From contig JAQVSV010000011.1 of NCBI GenBank assembly GCA_028700325.1, forward strand, positions 1 through 48,580: a stretch of 48,580 nucleotides of DNA, read 5' to 3'. Position numbers and translations under genes: made by a program. The notes beneath the pieces are model-generated. The model did no database searches, was not told the origin of the DNA, and saw only the letters and a list, made by a program, of their open reading frames with translations. This DNA comes from Elusimicrobiaceae bacterium (GTDB lineage: Bacteria > Elusimicrobiota > Elusimicrobia > Elusimicrobiales > Elusimicrobiaceae). Shown here one piece after another: positions 15,518 through 23,499 of this stretch (the first letter of the stretch is position 1; the number at the start of each line of letters is the position of its first letter).

Positions 15518-16333
15518 ATGAAACACCTGCCGCGCATGTCAGGCAATTGCAGGAAAAGGCTTGCGTCAATCGCTTGCGCCGCCGCGCTGCTGTGCGCCGC
15601 GGACGCCAGCGCGTGGTGGGGGTACGCCGTAACCGCGGGAGCCTGGCGGCCTGACGCCGGCGATATGGAAACCGAACTGGCGGCCCGGCGCAACGGCAAC
15701 GCTCCGGCAAACGGCAGCGTTTACCGCGACACGGGCGCGGGCGACCTTACGGTTTTTCTGGAAACGAACCGGGAATTCCGGCTGGGCTTTTCGCTCGGCT
15801 ACGGACTTATGGCGCAGGCCGGGCTGAACGAAACTTTCACGCAAAACTCAGCCGCCGATTCCGCGCTGAAAATCACCGGCCGGACCGCTTATTTTCCGCT
15901 TACCCTATACGGCAAATACAAACCCTGCGACAAGCCCTATTCGCTGTGGCTGGGCGGCGGACTGGACTGGATCATGGCGGACAGCGACGTTATGCAGGTG
16001 GACTCGGGCAGCAAAAATATAGTCAAAACATTTTCGTCGCAGATAATCGCTCCGGCGATGTCGGGCGGAGCGGAATGGTTTTTGTCAAAACACATCGCGC
16101 TCGGCGTAACCGCGAAATACGTCTTCAGCGCGCGCACTGACGAGATGTCCGCCGAACTCGCCGGCCAGCCCTATACCGGCAATTACAAAATGATCATGCG
16201 CGGAGAAAACATCGCGTTCATTCCCGGTGACCAGCCGCTCGCGTCCGGCGAGCGGCTCTACAGCTGTGATTACGGCGGGTTCCGAGCCGCGCTTGAACTG
16301 CGCGCCTATTTCGGCGGCCCTGATAAAAACTGA
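15518..16333 (+). CDS. Probable outer membrane beta-barrel protein
   Basis: A protein of 271 residues starting right after the hydrolase stop (TGATATG). An in-frame ATG 6 codons later is an alternative start. A Sec signal covers about residues 1-32 (A-C-A-A-A-L-L-C-A-A-D-A-S-A). The mature part alternates strands with aromatic girdle residues (F-R-L-G-F-S-L-G-Y-G, Y-F-P-L-T-L-Y-G-K-Y, L-W-L-G-G-G-L-D-W) and ends A-L-E-L-R-A-Y-F before a short tail, as in 8-strand OmpA/OmpW-like barrels. Function unknown. It may form a small unit with the hydrolase, for example as its route to substrate, which is inference. Confidence 0.6.
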   Translation: MKHLPRMSGNCRKRLASIACAAALLCAADASAWWGYAVTAGAWRPDAGDMETELAARRNGNAPANGSVYRDTGAGDLTVFLETNREFRLGFSLGYGLMAQAGLNETFTQNSAADSALKITGRTAYFPLTLYGKYKPCDKPYSLWLGGGLDWIMADSDVMQVDSGSKNIVKTFSSQIIAPAMSGGAEWFLSKHIALGVTAKYVFSARTDEMSAELAGQPYTGNYKMIMRGENIAFIPGDQPLASGERLYSCDYGGFRAALELRAYFGGPDKN

Positions 16334-16353
16334 CCGGCTCCCTCACGATTTTC

Positions 16354-16390
16354 AAAAAAAGCCCCCCGGTTTTCCGGCCGGGGGGCTTTT
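16354..16390. terminator. Bidirectional terminator between convergent genes
   Basis: GCCCCCCGG at 16361-16369 pairs with 16378-16386 across an 8-base loop, flanked by an A-run (16354-16360) and a T-run (16387-16390). It can end transcripts of both the barrel gene and the Sel1-like gene. Confidence 0.85.
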
Positions 16391-16407
16391 CTTTAAACGA
16401 AACCCGA

Positions 16408-17622
16408 TTACATTTTGACAGTGTCCGCCTTTTCCATGGGACCTAGCGGATGCTGCTGCACAAATTCCGACGCTTCGACATAAGCCTGCTCGCGTTCCTT
16501 CTGCGTCAGTTTAGTGGCGATCGAAGTCAGATAAAGCTCCAGTTCCTGATCCAGCGCGACGCCCGGCGTATTTTTGGTGACGATAATCCATTTAAGCGCG
16601 GCCTGCCGGTTGAGCGCCACGCCTTTTCCGCTGGCAAAAAGCCGGGCGGCCTCCGGATAGGCGTATTTAAAACCTGCGTTCGCCGCCGCCATAATCAGCC
16701 GCGCGCCTTTTTCCCGGTCAAGCTTGAGGCCATTGCCGCGCAGATACATAAGGCCCGCTATATATTCAGCCCGCACGTTATGGTTTTCCGCCGCCTCCAC
16801 CAGCATTTTTTTTGCGAAACCGGGCCGCTTGCGGACCCCGCCCCTGCCCGCGATGAAAATATCGTACAGTTCCAGCATAGCCGTGGGATCTCCGAGCCGG
16901 GCCTGCCTTTGAAACCGCCAGGTGGGATCAGCCGCGTCCTGCAGGCGGAACCCCACCAGCTGGATCTGCGATATCGCGTCGCCCCGTCTGGCCGCTTCCG
17001 CCAGCAGTTTATAGGCCTGGACGCTGTTGTCCACTTCCGACGGAGTGAAATACAGAATATGCGCCACCAGCCGCAACGCCGGCGGATAACCCTGCCGGGC
17101 GGCAGGTTTGACCGTTTCATAAGCGCGTGCATAGTCAAATTTAAGAATTTCCTCAGTAGCCTGCGCAACGATCGCGTGCATTTGCGGGGAACGGGTATAA
17201 TAATTCACCACCAGCTCCAGCGTCAGCGCCAAAACAACGGCTATCAGACAGCGCACGAAAACCAGTTTAAACAGCCAGTCCGGAAACGACTGGCGGTGAG
17301 GGTTCGCGGCCGCCTGGGCAACCGGCGCAGGCAGAGACTGTTCATACTGAACGGGCGTCTGGAAAAAGTGCTGGCCGGGATGAGGCTCCCGCGCGACGGG
17401 CTCCTGCGGCAGCGCGGGCTCCTGCTGCTCCTGCCCGGAAACGGGCCGGGGCAGCTCCGGCGGGGCGGCTTCAGGCCTGGCAAAACGGGCCAGCAGGTCA
17501 GCCTGATCCGACTGCGGCTGCCCGGCCGCCAGACCATTCTCCCCGAAGCCTGGAACAGATTCCGGCGTTTCAGCCGGTTTGGAATTTGGTTGCTGATTCG
17601 TATTATTGTTTTCGAATGTCAT
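16408..17622 (-). CDS. Membrane protein with Sel1-like/TPR repeats
   Basis: A protein of 404 residues. Residues 1-110 are disordered and rich in P, Q and E; one transmembrane helix lies at about 118-142 (L-V-F-V-R-C-L-I-A-V-V-L-A-L); residues 150-385 form helical pairs of Sel1 type (A-A-R-Q-G-Y-P-P-A-L, A-A-R-R-G-D-A-I-S-Q, G-L-M-Y-L-R-G-N-G, A-R-L-F-A-S-G-K-G-V). With no signal peptide, the N-terminus is probably cytoplasmic and the repeats periplasmic. Sel1 repeats bind other proteins. It diverges from the TPR gene at 17652 with a 29-bp gap and a shared -10 palindrome, so the two are likely co-regulated. Confidence 0.7.
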   Translation of the reverse strand: MTFENNNTNQQPNSKPAETPESVPGFGENGLAAGQPQSDQADLLARFARPEAAPPELPRPVSGQEQQEPALPQEPVAREPHPGQHFFQTPVQYEQSLPAPVAQAAANPHRQSFPDWLFKLVFVRCLIAVVLALTLELVVNYYTRSPQMHAIVAQATEEILKFDYARAYETVKPAARQGYPPALRLVAHILYFTPSEVDNSVQAYKLLAEAARRGDAISQIQLVGFRLQDAADPTWRFQRQARLGDPTAMLELYDIFIAGRGGVRKRPGFAKKMLVEAAENHNVRAEYIAGLMYLRGNGLKLDREKGARLIMAAANAGFKYAYPEAARLFASGKGVALNRQAALKWIIVTKNTPGVALDQELELYLTSIATKLTQKEREQAYVEASEFVQQHPLGPMEKADTVKM

Positions 17623-17630
17623 CGCGAATA

Positions 17631-17640
17631 ATTATATAAT
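17631..17640. promoter_or_regulatory. Shared palindromic -10 element of divergent promoters
   Basis: ATTATATAAT is its own reverse complement and holds TATAAT on both strands (17635-17640 plus, 17636-17631 minus). It lies 8 bases before the minus-strand ATG (17622) and 11 bases before the plus-strand ATG (17652). Confidence 0.65.
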
Positions 17641-17651
17641 TTTTTTAACCT

Positions 17652-19004
17652 ATGAAAAGGCTTTTGCTGCTGGCCCTTATCACTCTGTGCCCCGCCGCCG
17701 GGGCCGAATATGACACTTCCGGCGTTGCGCAATACACGATTTCGCTCGCGAAACGGATGGGACTGCATGACGAGATCATGAAAATGGCGCACCGCAACAA
17801 GGTGAGCACCGCCGCTTTCACCGGGTTTTACACGCGCGTCGCCCTCAAAAACATCCAGCTGCTCAATCTGCAGTATTACATGGTGACCAAGGATATTGAA
17901 GCCTCGCCGGTCAACGCGTTCGAATACTACCGCCTGCGCACCGAAACGGAACCGGCCAACGCCGACAACTGGGCTTTCCGCGCCATGGCGGAAGAATCGT
18001 TCGTGCCGGGCTATGCCGCAATCCGCAGTTACAGCAAAGCGCTGGAACTTGACCGCAACGGCGGCAATTACGGTTATCTGTACTACCGGCGCGGCAGACT
18101 TTACGAGTATCTGGGCGAACCGGAAAAAGCGGAGGCGGATTTAACGGCCAGCCTCGGCGAAGTGTCAGGCAACCCGCTGGCTCATCTGGAACGGGCGCGC
18201 GCACGCTATGATCTGGCTGATTATGCGGGCTGCGCGCAGGACCTGTCCGCCTTTTTCAGATACGAACCGCAATCCCGGCTGCGCCAGAGTGAAAGCATGG
18301 GATTTCTATGCGAAGCGGTGCGCCATCACGGCCATCAGGCGCAGGGCTGCGGCGACCCCGCCGCTTTTCGGGCCGCTTTTGAAAAAAATGAAAATCCGGC
18401 AATTTCAACGGCTGTGAAAAGCGCGTCAGGCACGCCGGAAGAAAAGACTATCGGACTGGCCTCGTCAACCAATCCCGTCAAACTGCTCGCGGCGGACCGC
18501 ATCATAACAGCCGCGGAAACCGCGCCGCAGACGCTGTTTCTGCGCGGCTATGTGAAATTTCTGCTGGCAAAACAGCGGGTGTATTTGTATGCCGACGCGC
18601 TCCCGGATCTGGAGCGGTGCGCGGAAACCGCGGGCGCGCCCGTTCTCAAATCGTGGGCGCTGGCGCTCCTGTCGGACATTTACGGCAGGTACGGCGATCT
18701 GCGGCAAAGCATTCAGCTGCTGGGGCAAGCGGTGTTCCTCAATCCCGCCGAACCGCGTTTTTATCTGGCGCGCGCCGCGGCGCGGATTATGACGGATCCC
18801 GCAAGCGCGGCAAGCGATCTGTCCGTTTTTTTCAAACTCGCAGGGCCGGAACTGGCCGAAACCGGCGCCGCCTCGCGCGTCTGCCGGCAATTCATGGAAA
18901 ACCGGCTGGAAATGCCCGGCTGCCGAACCGCGCGGGAATTCGCGGAAACGGATCCCGCGCTGGACAAAACACCCGAACCGCCCGTGCGGGATTTCGTGAA
19001 ATAG
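17652..19004 (+). CDS. Exported TPR-repeat protein
   Basis: A protein of 450 residues with a Sec signal at 1-18 (L-L-L-L-A-L-I-T-L-C-P-A-A-G-A). TPR-like helices run from about 80 to 215 (D-N-W-A-F-R-A-M-A-E-E, Y-Y-R-R-G-R-L-Y-E-Y-L-G-E-P-E-K-A-E-A-D-L) and again at 290-410 (A-L-A-L-L-S-D-I-Y-G-R-Y-G-D and F-L-N-P-A-E-P-R-F-Y-L-A-R-A-A-A-R). Several lone cysteines are present. No Shine-Dalgarno is visible; the -10 is 11 bases before the ATG. It probably works in the periplasm as a protein-binding scaffold, perhaps with the divergent Sel1-like protein. Confidence 0.7.
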   Translation: MKRLLLLALITLCPAAGAEYDTSGVAQYTISLAKRMGLHDEIMKMAHRNKVSTAAFTGFYTRVALKNIQLLNLQYYMVTKDIEASPVNAFEYYRLRTETEPANADNWAFRAMAEESFVPGYAAIRSYSKALELDRNGGNYGYLYYRRGRLYEYLGEPEKAEADLTASLGEVSGNPLAHLERARARYDLADYAGCAQDLSAFFRYEPQSRLRQSESMGFLCEAVRHHGHQAQGCGDPAAFRAAFEKNENPAISTAVKSASGTPEEKTIGLASSTNPVKLLAADRIITAAETAPQTLFLRGYVKFLLAKQRVYLYADALPDLERCAETAGAPVLKSWALALLSDIYGRYGDLRQSIQLLGQAVFLNPAEPRFYLARAAARIMTDPASAASDLSVFFKLAGPELAETGAASRVCRQFMENRLEMPGCRTAREFAETDPALDKTPEPPVRDFVK

Positions 19005-19040
19005 CGCCAGCCAAAACCCGCCGCCGCGATTTTTTTATGG

Positions 19041-19046
19041 TAAAAT
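19041..19046 (+). promoter_or_regulatory. Extended -10 of the ferredoxin gene
   Basis: TG-G-TAAAAT (19038-19046) is an extended -10 without a clear -35. The start would lie near 19053, giving a leader of about 20 bases that includes AAGGAGG. Confidence 0.5.
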
Positions 19047-19074
19047 GGATTATCCTTACAAGGAGGACGAGCAA

Positions 19075-19245
19075 ATGCCCCATAAAATAAGCAGCGATAC
19101 TTGCGTGAACTGCGGAGCCTGCGAGCCCTGTTGCCCGGTTCAGGCCATCAGCGAAGCGGACGGCAAAAGAATCATCAATGCGGATGCCTGCATTGACTGC
19201 GGAGCCTGCGCAGGAACCTGTCCCGTATCCGCGATTTCGGCCTAA
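19075..19245 (+). CDS. Small 2[4Fe-4S] ferredoxin
   Basis: A protein of 56 residues. The ATG at 19075 is chosen over an in-frame one at 19045 because AAGGAGG lies 8-14 bases before it and the earlier ATG overlaps the -10. Two C-x-x-C-x-x-C-x-x-x-C-P motifs (from V-N-C-G-A-C-E-P-C-C-P and I-D-C-G-A-C-A-G-T-C-P) bind two 4Fe-4S clusters, as in clostridial-type ferredoxins that carry electrons at low potential. It forms its own transcription unit (own promoter and terminator), which suits a highly expressed general electron carrier in an anaerobe. Confidence 0.93.
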   Translation: MPHKISSDTCVNCGACEPCCPVQAISEADGKRIINADACIDCGACAGTCPVSAISA

Positions 19246-19263
19246 GCCGTTTTACGGAACCCG

Positions 19264-19297
19264 TACCCCCCGGAGCCTCGGCTTCGGGGGGTATTTT
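19264..19297 (+). terminator. Terminator of the ferredoxin gene
   Basis: TACCCCCC and the following bases (19264-19276) pair with 19281-19293 in a 13-bp stem with one G-T pair and a 4-base loop, followed by TTTT. Confidence 0.85.
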
Positions 19298-19510
19298 ATG
19301 GTTCCGCTCACCGAAACCCCGGTGTCCGCCGGAAAAACAACGATTTACCGGCAGGCCGGCGGCGCGGGCGGGGACCGGCAAATTCATCCGCGGAACCTTG
19401 CGCGGCCGGCGCAAATATGATAGGACAGTATTAACGGATACCGCGCCGCACCGTCGGCGGGGCTAATTTTTTACACGAACCGGGCGCGCGGTTCGGCGGG
19501 AGGCGGTATA

Positions 19511-20620
19511 ATGTTCCAGCTTTGCAAATCAGCCCTTACAGGCAAATCGGCGGAAGGATCCACCGAGCGCCTGCTTCAGCTATGCGCGGGTTACTTTCTG
19601 GCTTATGTGCTGACCGGTGTAATAGTAAAATATTTCACGGCGAACTACATGAGCGAGGTCGCTTACCTGGTGTACAGCACGATCGGGGGCTCGCTGATCT
19701 GCCTGTCGGTGGTGTTCGCCCTGAAATGGTACCACCTCAAATCTTCGCACGACGTGAACGTGTTCGGCCTGGCCGTGCCGGCGGAATACCTCTATATCAT
19801 ACCGTCCGGCGTATGCACGGCGGTGGTCATACCGACCACGACGCTTATGTACACGCTGCCGATCTCGGTGATGGTGGCCATGGTCATAATGCGAGCCAGC
19901 ATCATAATCATCAGCCGCGCGATTGACGCGCTCCAGATCCGGCAGGGCATACTTAAAAAAACCGTTTACAAAGAGGAGAACACCGCCGTGGTGTTCGCCG
20001 TCATAGCCGCGGGCATGCACCTGGTGAACGTGCAGGCGGGCTCGTTCGATTTCATTCATAACAACATCGCGGTCATAACGCTCTCTTCGTATCTGGTCGC
20101 GTATTCCATACGGCTTTACATAATGAACTATTATAAAAACACCCGCCCGAAAGGCGTGGAGCAGGACAATAAAGGGTTCTTCGCCATCGAACAGATCACG
20201 TCAAGCGTCACGATCTTTCTGGCGGGCTATCTCATCTACCGCAACTGCCTGCCCTGCGGCTCTCCGCAAAGCTTCTTCACCCAGTATCACGCCAGCATCG
20301 CCACTCCTCCGCAGGCCTGGGCCTGGGCGATAGTGGCGGGCACGGTGTTTGGCGTGGCGGCATTTTTTTCGGTGTTTCTGTTCATGTTCAAGGGCAGAAC
20401 CGCCACCTTCGCCGGGCTGGTCAACCGGCTTACCTCGCTGGTGGCGGGCACGGCGGCGACTCTGATCACCTGGGCATTCATGGGCGGCAAGCCGCCAAAA
20501 ATGCAGGACTGGCTGAGCCTGGCGTTCATTCTCGTGGCGGTTTATTTCATGTCGCTGGCGGAAAAGAAACGCTCGGCGGAACTTAAAGCCGCCAAAGAAA
20601 TCCCGGCGGAATGCAGCTGA
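19511..20620 (+). CDS. Polytopic membrane protein, possibly a DMT-type transporter
   Basis: A protein of 369 residues with GGGAGG 7 bases before the ATG. It has about ten hydrophobic helices: the first at 25-45, a pair near 55-75, then about 90-110, 115-135, 158-172, 183-200, 222-240, 263-290, 300-320 and 330-348, with K/R-rich cytoplasmic ends. The late arrangement (a helix with G-L-V-N-R-L-T-S-L-V-A-G-T, then W-L-S-L-A-F-I-L-V-A-V-Y) resembles the second half of drug/metabolite transporters, but no family motif settles this and the substrate is unknown. The 213 bases before it hold no other gene; only a weak TATGAT at 19416-19421 is visible as a possible -10. Confidence 0.55.
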   Translation: MFQLCKSALTGKSAEGSTERLLQLCAGYFLAYVLTGVIVKYFTANYMSEVAYLVYSTIGGSLICLSVVFALKWYHLKSSHDVNVFGLAVPAEYLYIIPSGVCTAVVIPTTTLMYTLPISVMVAMVIMRASIIIISRAIDALQIRQGILKKTVYKEENTAVVFAVIAAGMHLVNVQAGSFDFIHNNIAVITLSSYLVAYSIRLYIMNYYKNTRPKGVEQDNKGFFAIEQITSSVTIFLAGYLIYRNCLPCGSPQSFFTQYHASIATPPQAWAWAIVAGTVFGVAAFFSVFLFMFKGRTATFAGLVNRLTSLVAGTAATLITWAFMGGKPPKMQDWLSLAFILVAVYFMSLAEKKRSAELKAAKEIPAECS

Positions 20621-20646
20621 CAGCCGCATATACTGCTTTAGCCTTC

Positions 20647-20678
20647 AAAGCCCCCGGTGTTTGCACCGGGGGCTTTTT
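20647..20678 (+). terminator. Terminator of the polytopic membrane protein gene
   Basis: AAAGCCCCCGGTG (20647-20659) pairs perfectly with 20664-20676 across a TTTG loop, followed by more T residues. Confidence 0.9.
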
Positions 20679-20705
20679 GCCTGAAGCGCGCACGCCTAAA
20701 TTTAA

Positions 20706-20711
20706 TATAAT
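20706..20711 (+). promoter_or_regulatory. -10 element of the HEAT operon, predicted leaderless
   Basis: A perfect TATAAT is followed by only 6 bases before the ATG at 20718. No Shine-Dalgarno and no clear -35 at 17 bases are visible. Confidence 0.55.
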
Positions 20712-20717
20712 GCACAT

Positions 20718-21848
20718 ATGGCAAGATATATCGGATTATTAGGCTTTGCTTTGGCGCTGGCCACGGGGCCGGGCGCAAGCGCCCAGACTACCCAGCCGCT
20801 TACACAGGCCGAAGTGCTGTACAACATAAGCAAAGGCACCGACACGGAAAAAATAGAGGCGATCGGAAATATTGACCTGCTCGGCGATCCTGAATACGCC
20901 GCCAGACTGCTGGCCGCGGCCGCCACAGACGACCGGTCAATACCGGTACGGACCGCCGCACTGCAACAGCTGAGCCGGTTCGCCAAATACGGCGACGCGG
21001 AACGAGCCGCCCTTACTGCGGCGGTGGATTCAGCTCCCGAAGTGCGCGGCGCCGCGATCGGCACACTGGGCTTTATAAAAACCGACGAGGCGCGCGGCGC
21101 GATCTCTTCCGCGCTGATGGACAAAGACGAATCTGTCCGGCTGCAAGCCCTGCGCGCGACAGGCCGGCAGAAAGACCCCGCCGCCATTGAAAAGCTGCTT
21201 TTCGCCATGCACGGCGCGAATTTCGAAACGCGCCGGGAGTGCGCGCGCGCGCTGGCCCAGATCGGCGATCCCAAAACAACCGGCAATTTTGCCGAGCTGG
21301 CGCGGGACGAAAGCCCCGCGATCGGCGCGATAGCCATGCACGCGCTCGGCGCAATAGGCACCGAGCAGGCGCAGGCGATTCTGAGGCGGATAATCGGAAC
21401 AGAAACGGTGAATTTCACAGTCCGCGCGGCGGCGGCCTCCGCGCTGGGTGCGGTTAATAACGATGACAACATTGATTTCCTTATCGAAACGGCGCGGTCC
21501 GGCGAACCTGAAATAGCCGCGGGCGCGGTGCGCGGACTCGGAAAATGCGGGAAAAAAGTGCTGGATCCGCTCTCCGATATCCTGAAAAACGGACAAACAG
21601 CCGCGCTGCGCCGGCTGGCGGGCCAGATGCTGGCTGGCATGAAAGACCCGGAATCGGTGCCGGAATTCGCGCGGCTGGCCCGGGATACAGCCGCCGGGCA
21701 GGAGCTCAGGCTGGACAGTCTTGACTGGCTTTACGCCGCCGATACGCCGGCGGCGCTCGCGGTTTTGAAAGAACTCTCGCAGGACAAAACTCCGGCCGTT
21801 TCCGCAAAAGCGCGGGAACTGCTGGCGAAAAAACAGGAGAAATTATGA
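20718..21848 (+). CDS. HEAT operon protein 1, exported HEAT-repeat protein
   Basis: A protein of 376 residues and first gene of a five-gene cluster. A Sec signal covers 1-22 (cut at A-S-A). Then come about eleven HEAT-type helical pairs of around 31 residues with repeated A-L-G, A-L-R-A-T-G and A-R-A-L-A-Q-I-G-D-P helices, close to PBS-lyase HEAT repeats (V-R-x-x-A-A-x-A-L-G). No catalytic motif is seen. It probably acts as a periplasmic scaffold. The mRNA seems leaderless here, while genes 2-5 rely on overlap coupling. Its stop overlaps the next ATG by 4 bases. Confidence 0.8.
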   Translation: MARYIGLLGFALALATGPGASAQTTQPLTQAEVLYNISKGTDTEKIEAIGNIDLLGDPEYAARLLAAAATDDRSIPVRTAALQQLSRFAKYGDAERAALTAAVDSAPEVRGAAIGTLGFIKTDEARGAISSALMDKDESVRLQALRATGRQKDPAAIEKLLFAMHGANFETRRECARALAQIGDPKTTGNFAELARDESPAIGAIAMHALGAIGTEQAQAILRRIIGTETVNFTVRAAAASALGAVNNDDNIDFLIETARSGEPEIAAGAVRGLGKCGKKVLDPLSDILKNGQTAALRRLAGQMLAGMKDPESVPEFARLARDTAAGQELRLDSLDWLYAADTPAALAVLKELSQDKTPAVSAKARELLAKKQEKL

Positions 21849-22810
21849 CCAGAACTTTAACGGCGCTAATGCTTGTTACCGCTCTGCTGGGCGGAGGAAC
21901 GGTTTTCGCGCAGCCGTCAAAAAAGACGGCGGAGCTTATCACGCGGCTCGGCACGGCCCCGGTAAACGAACAACTGACGATTATCCGCGAACTGCTTAAA
22001 ACGCAGGATGTGGAATCGGCGGCGGCGATAGCGGCCCAGCTTAAGAGCCCGGCCGCGCCGGTCAGGCTTTCAGCGGCGAAGGCGCTGGCAAAACTGTCCA
22101 GCGACGCCATGCGAGCCGAAGCCGCCAAAACGGTATTGCCGCTGCTGACCTCGGAGGACCGGCTGGCCCGCGCCAGCGCGCTGGACGCGGCTGGCTCGCT
22201 TAAACTCAAAGACGCGGTCTTAATTCTGCTTGATATCCTGAAAAACGAAAAAGATCCGCTGCGTTCGCGCGCCGCTTCCGCGCTGGGCCAGATAGGCGAC
22301 CCTGCCGCCATCAAACCGCTGTTGCAGGCAATGAGCAGTCCCGGCGACTGGCAGCTGCAGGCCGCGGCCGCCGCCGCGCTGGGCGAACTGCAATACAAAC
22401 CGGCCGCGCCGGTTATAATTGATTTGTATAAAAACGCCAATCTGGCCGCCAAAATCACGCTGGCGCGCGCGCTGGGCACACTCAAAAGCACCGAAGCGGT
22501 CAGCGCGCTGGGCGCGGGCGCGGCGGATTCTGACCTGCGGGTCAAGCTGACCGCGATAGCCGCGCTCAAGGAAATCGGTTCGCCTGACGCGGGCGTGTTT
22601 CTGGTTCCGGCGCTGGGCGACGCGGAACCCTCCATCCGGGCAGCCGCCGCCGACGCACTGGCAAAATGCTCGGCGGAGAACCAGCTGCCAGATCTGGAGA
22701 AATATGCCGGAACGGAAAAAGACGAAGCGGTAAAAGCGGCTTTCGGACGCGCCATAACGGCGCTTTCGGGCGGTAAGAAGAAGGAACCCGCGCCGCAGGC
22801 GGGTCAATGA
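21845..22810 (+). CDS. HEAT operon protein 2, exported HEAT-repeat protein
   Basis: A protein of 321 residues starting within the previous stop (ATGA), with AGGAGA upstream inside gene 1. A Sec signal covers 1-22 (cut at V-F-A). About eight HEAT units follow, including V-R-L-S-A-A-K-A-L-A-K-L and R-S-R-A-A-S-A-L-G-Q-I-G-D-P-A-A-I-K-P-L-L, the best matches to the family consensus in the cluster. It ends in a short basic, proline-containing tail. It is similar in build to protein 1 and may be an old duplicate. Confidence 0.8.
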   Translation: MTRTLTALMLVTALLGGGTVFAQPSKKTAELITRLGTAPVNEQLTIIRELLKTQDVESAAAIAAQLKSPAAPVRLSAAKALAKLSSDAMRAEAAKTVLPLLTSEDRLARASALDAAGSLKLKDAVLILLDILKNEKDPLRSRAASALGQIGDPAAIKPLLQAMSSPGDWQLQAAAAAALGELQYKPAAPVIIDLYKNANLAAKITLARALGTLKSTEAVSALGAGAADSDLRVKLTAIAALKEIGSPDAGVFLVPALGDAEPSIRAAAADALAKCSAENQLPDLEKYAGTEKDEAVKAAFGRAITALSGGKKKEPAPQAGQ

Positions 22811-23499
22811 ACCCGGTTCTCAAGCTCCTTGTCGCTGCGGTGTGCCTGGCTCCCGCCGCGCACGCCGAAATCAACGACGGCAAAGACGAGTATCAGATGC
22901 TCGGCGACGAGATAAAAACGGCGGGCCGGTCCGCCAACGGCACTGTCGCCGGAAGCAGCGCCACATCCAGCGACTATCTGGCGATGGAACTGTCGAAAAA
23001 CATCGCCACGATGGACGCGCAGACGGTTCTGTATAATCTGGACACCGTTTCCGAGCTGACTGACAGTTACGCCGCCAAAAAAGCCTATACCGACGCGCTT
23101 GCGCGCCCCGAATCCGCGGTGAAAATCGCCGCGCTCAAACAGCTGGGCCAGTACCGCGACGCGGAAACGGAAAGCCTTGTGATCAAACAGCTTGAAACCG
23201 GCGATTACACGGTGCGGCTCGCGGCGGTGCAGGCGCTGTTCGGCATCAACGGCTCAAAAACCAAAACCGCGCTGCAATACGCCGCGGAAACTGACGATAA
23301 TGCCAAAGTGCGTTCCGCCGCGAAGTCGGCGCTGGAAAAACTGCCACAGTCCAAACCGGCGAAATATTACGGCAGGACTGATTCCTCGGATGAAGAAGCG
23401 CAACCGCAACAGCCCGCAGGAAATGCGGAAAAACTGATAATCGCGCCAAACACCACGTTCTCGAATAAAAAAGGACCCGGCTCAAAAAAACGAAAGTGA
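22807..23499 (+). CDS. HEAT operon protein 3, short exported HEAT-like protein
   Basis: A protein of 230 residues overlapping the previous gene by 4 bases. A Sec signal covers 1-19 (cut at A-H-A). Residues 20-75 are not repeat-like (Gly/Ser-rich with T-V-A-G-S-S-A-T-S-S). Residues 80-178 hold about three HEAT units (V-K-I-A-A-L-K-Q-L-G-Q-Y and V-R-L-A-A-V-Q-A-L-F-G-I). The C-terminus is charged and disordered, ending K-K-G-P-G-S-K-K-R-K. It has the fewest repeats in the cluster. Confidence 0.7.
   Translation: MNPVLKLLVAAVCLAPAAHAEINDGKDEYQMLGDEIKTAGRSANGTVAGSSATSSDYLAMELSKNIATMDAQTVLYNLDTVSELTDSYAAKKAYTDALARPESAVKIAALKQLGQYRDAETESLVIKQLETGDYTVRLAAVQALFGINGSKTKTALQYAAETDDNAKVRSAAKSALEKLPQSKPAKYYGRTDSSDEEAQPQQPAGNAEKLIIAPNTTFSNKKGPGSKKRK

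Noticed and set aside
19398-19414. A small hairpin (TTGCGC and GCGCAA) before the polytopic membrane protein gene
   Set aside because: Only 6 bp, not linked to a clear promoter or start; likely chance in GC-rich DNA.
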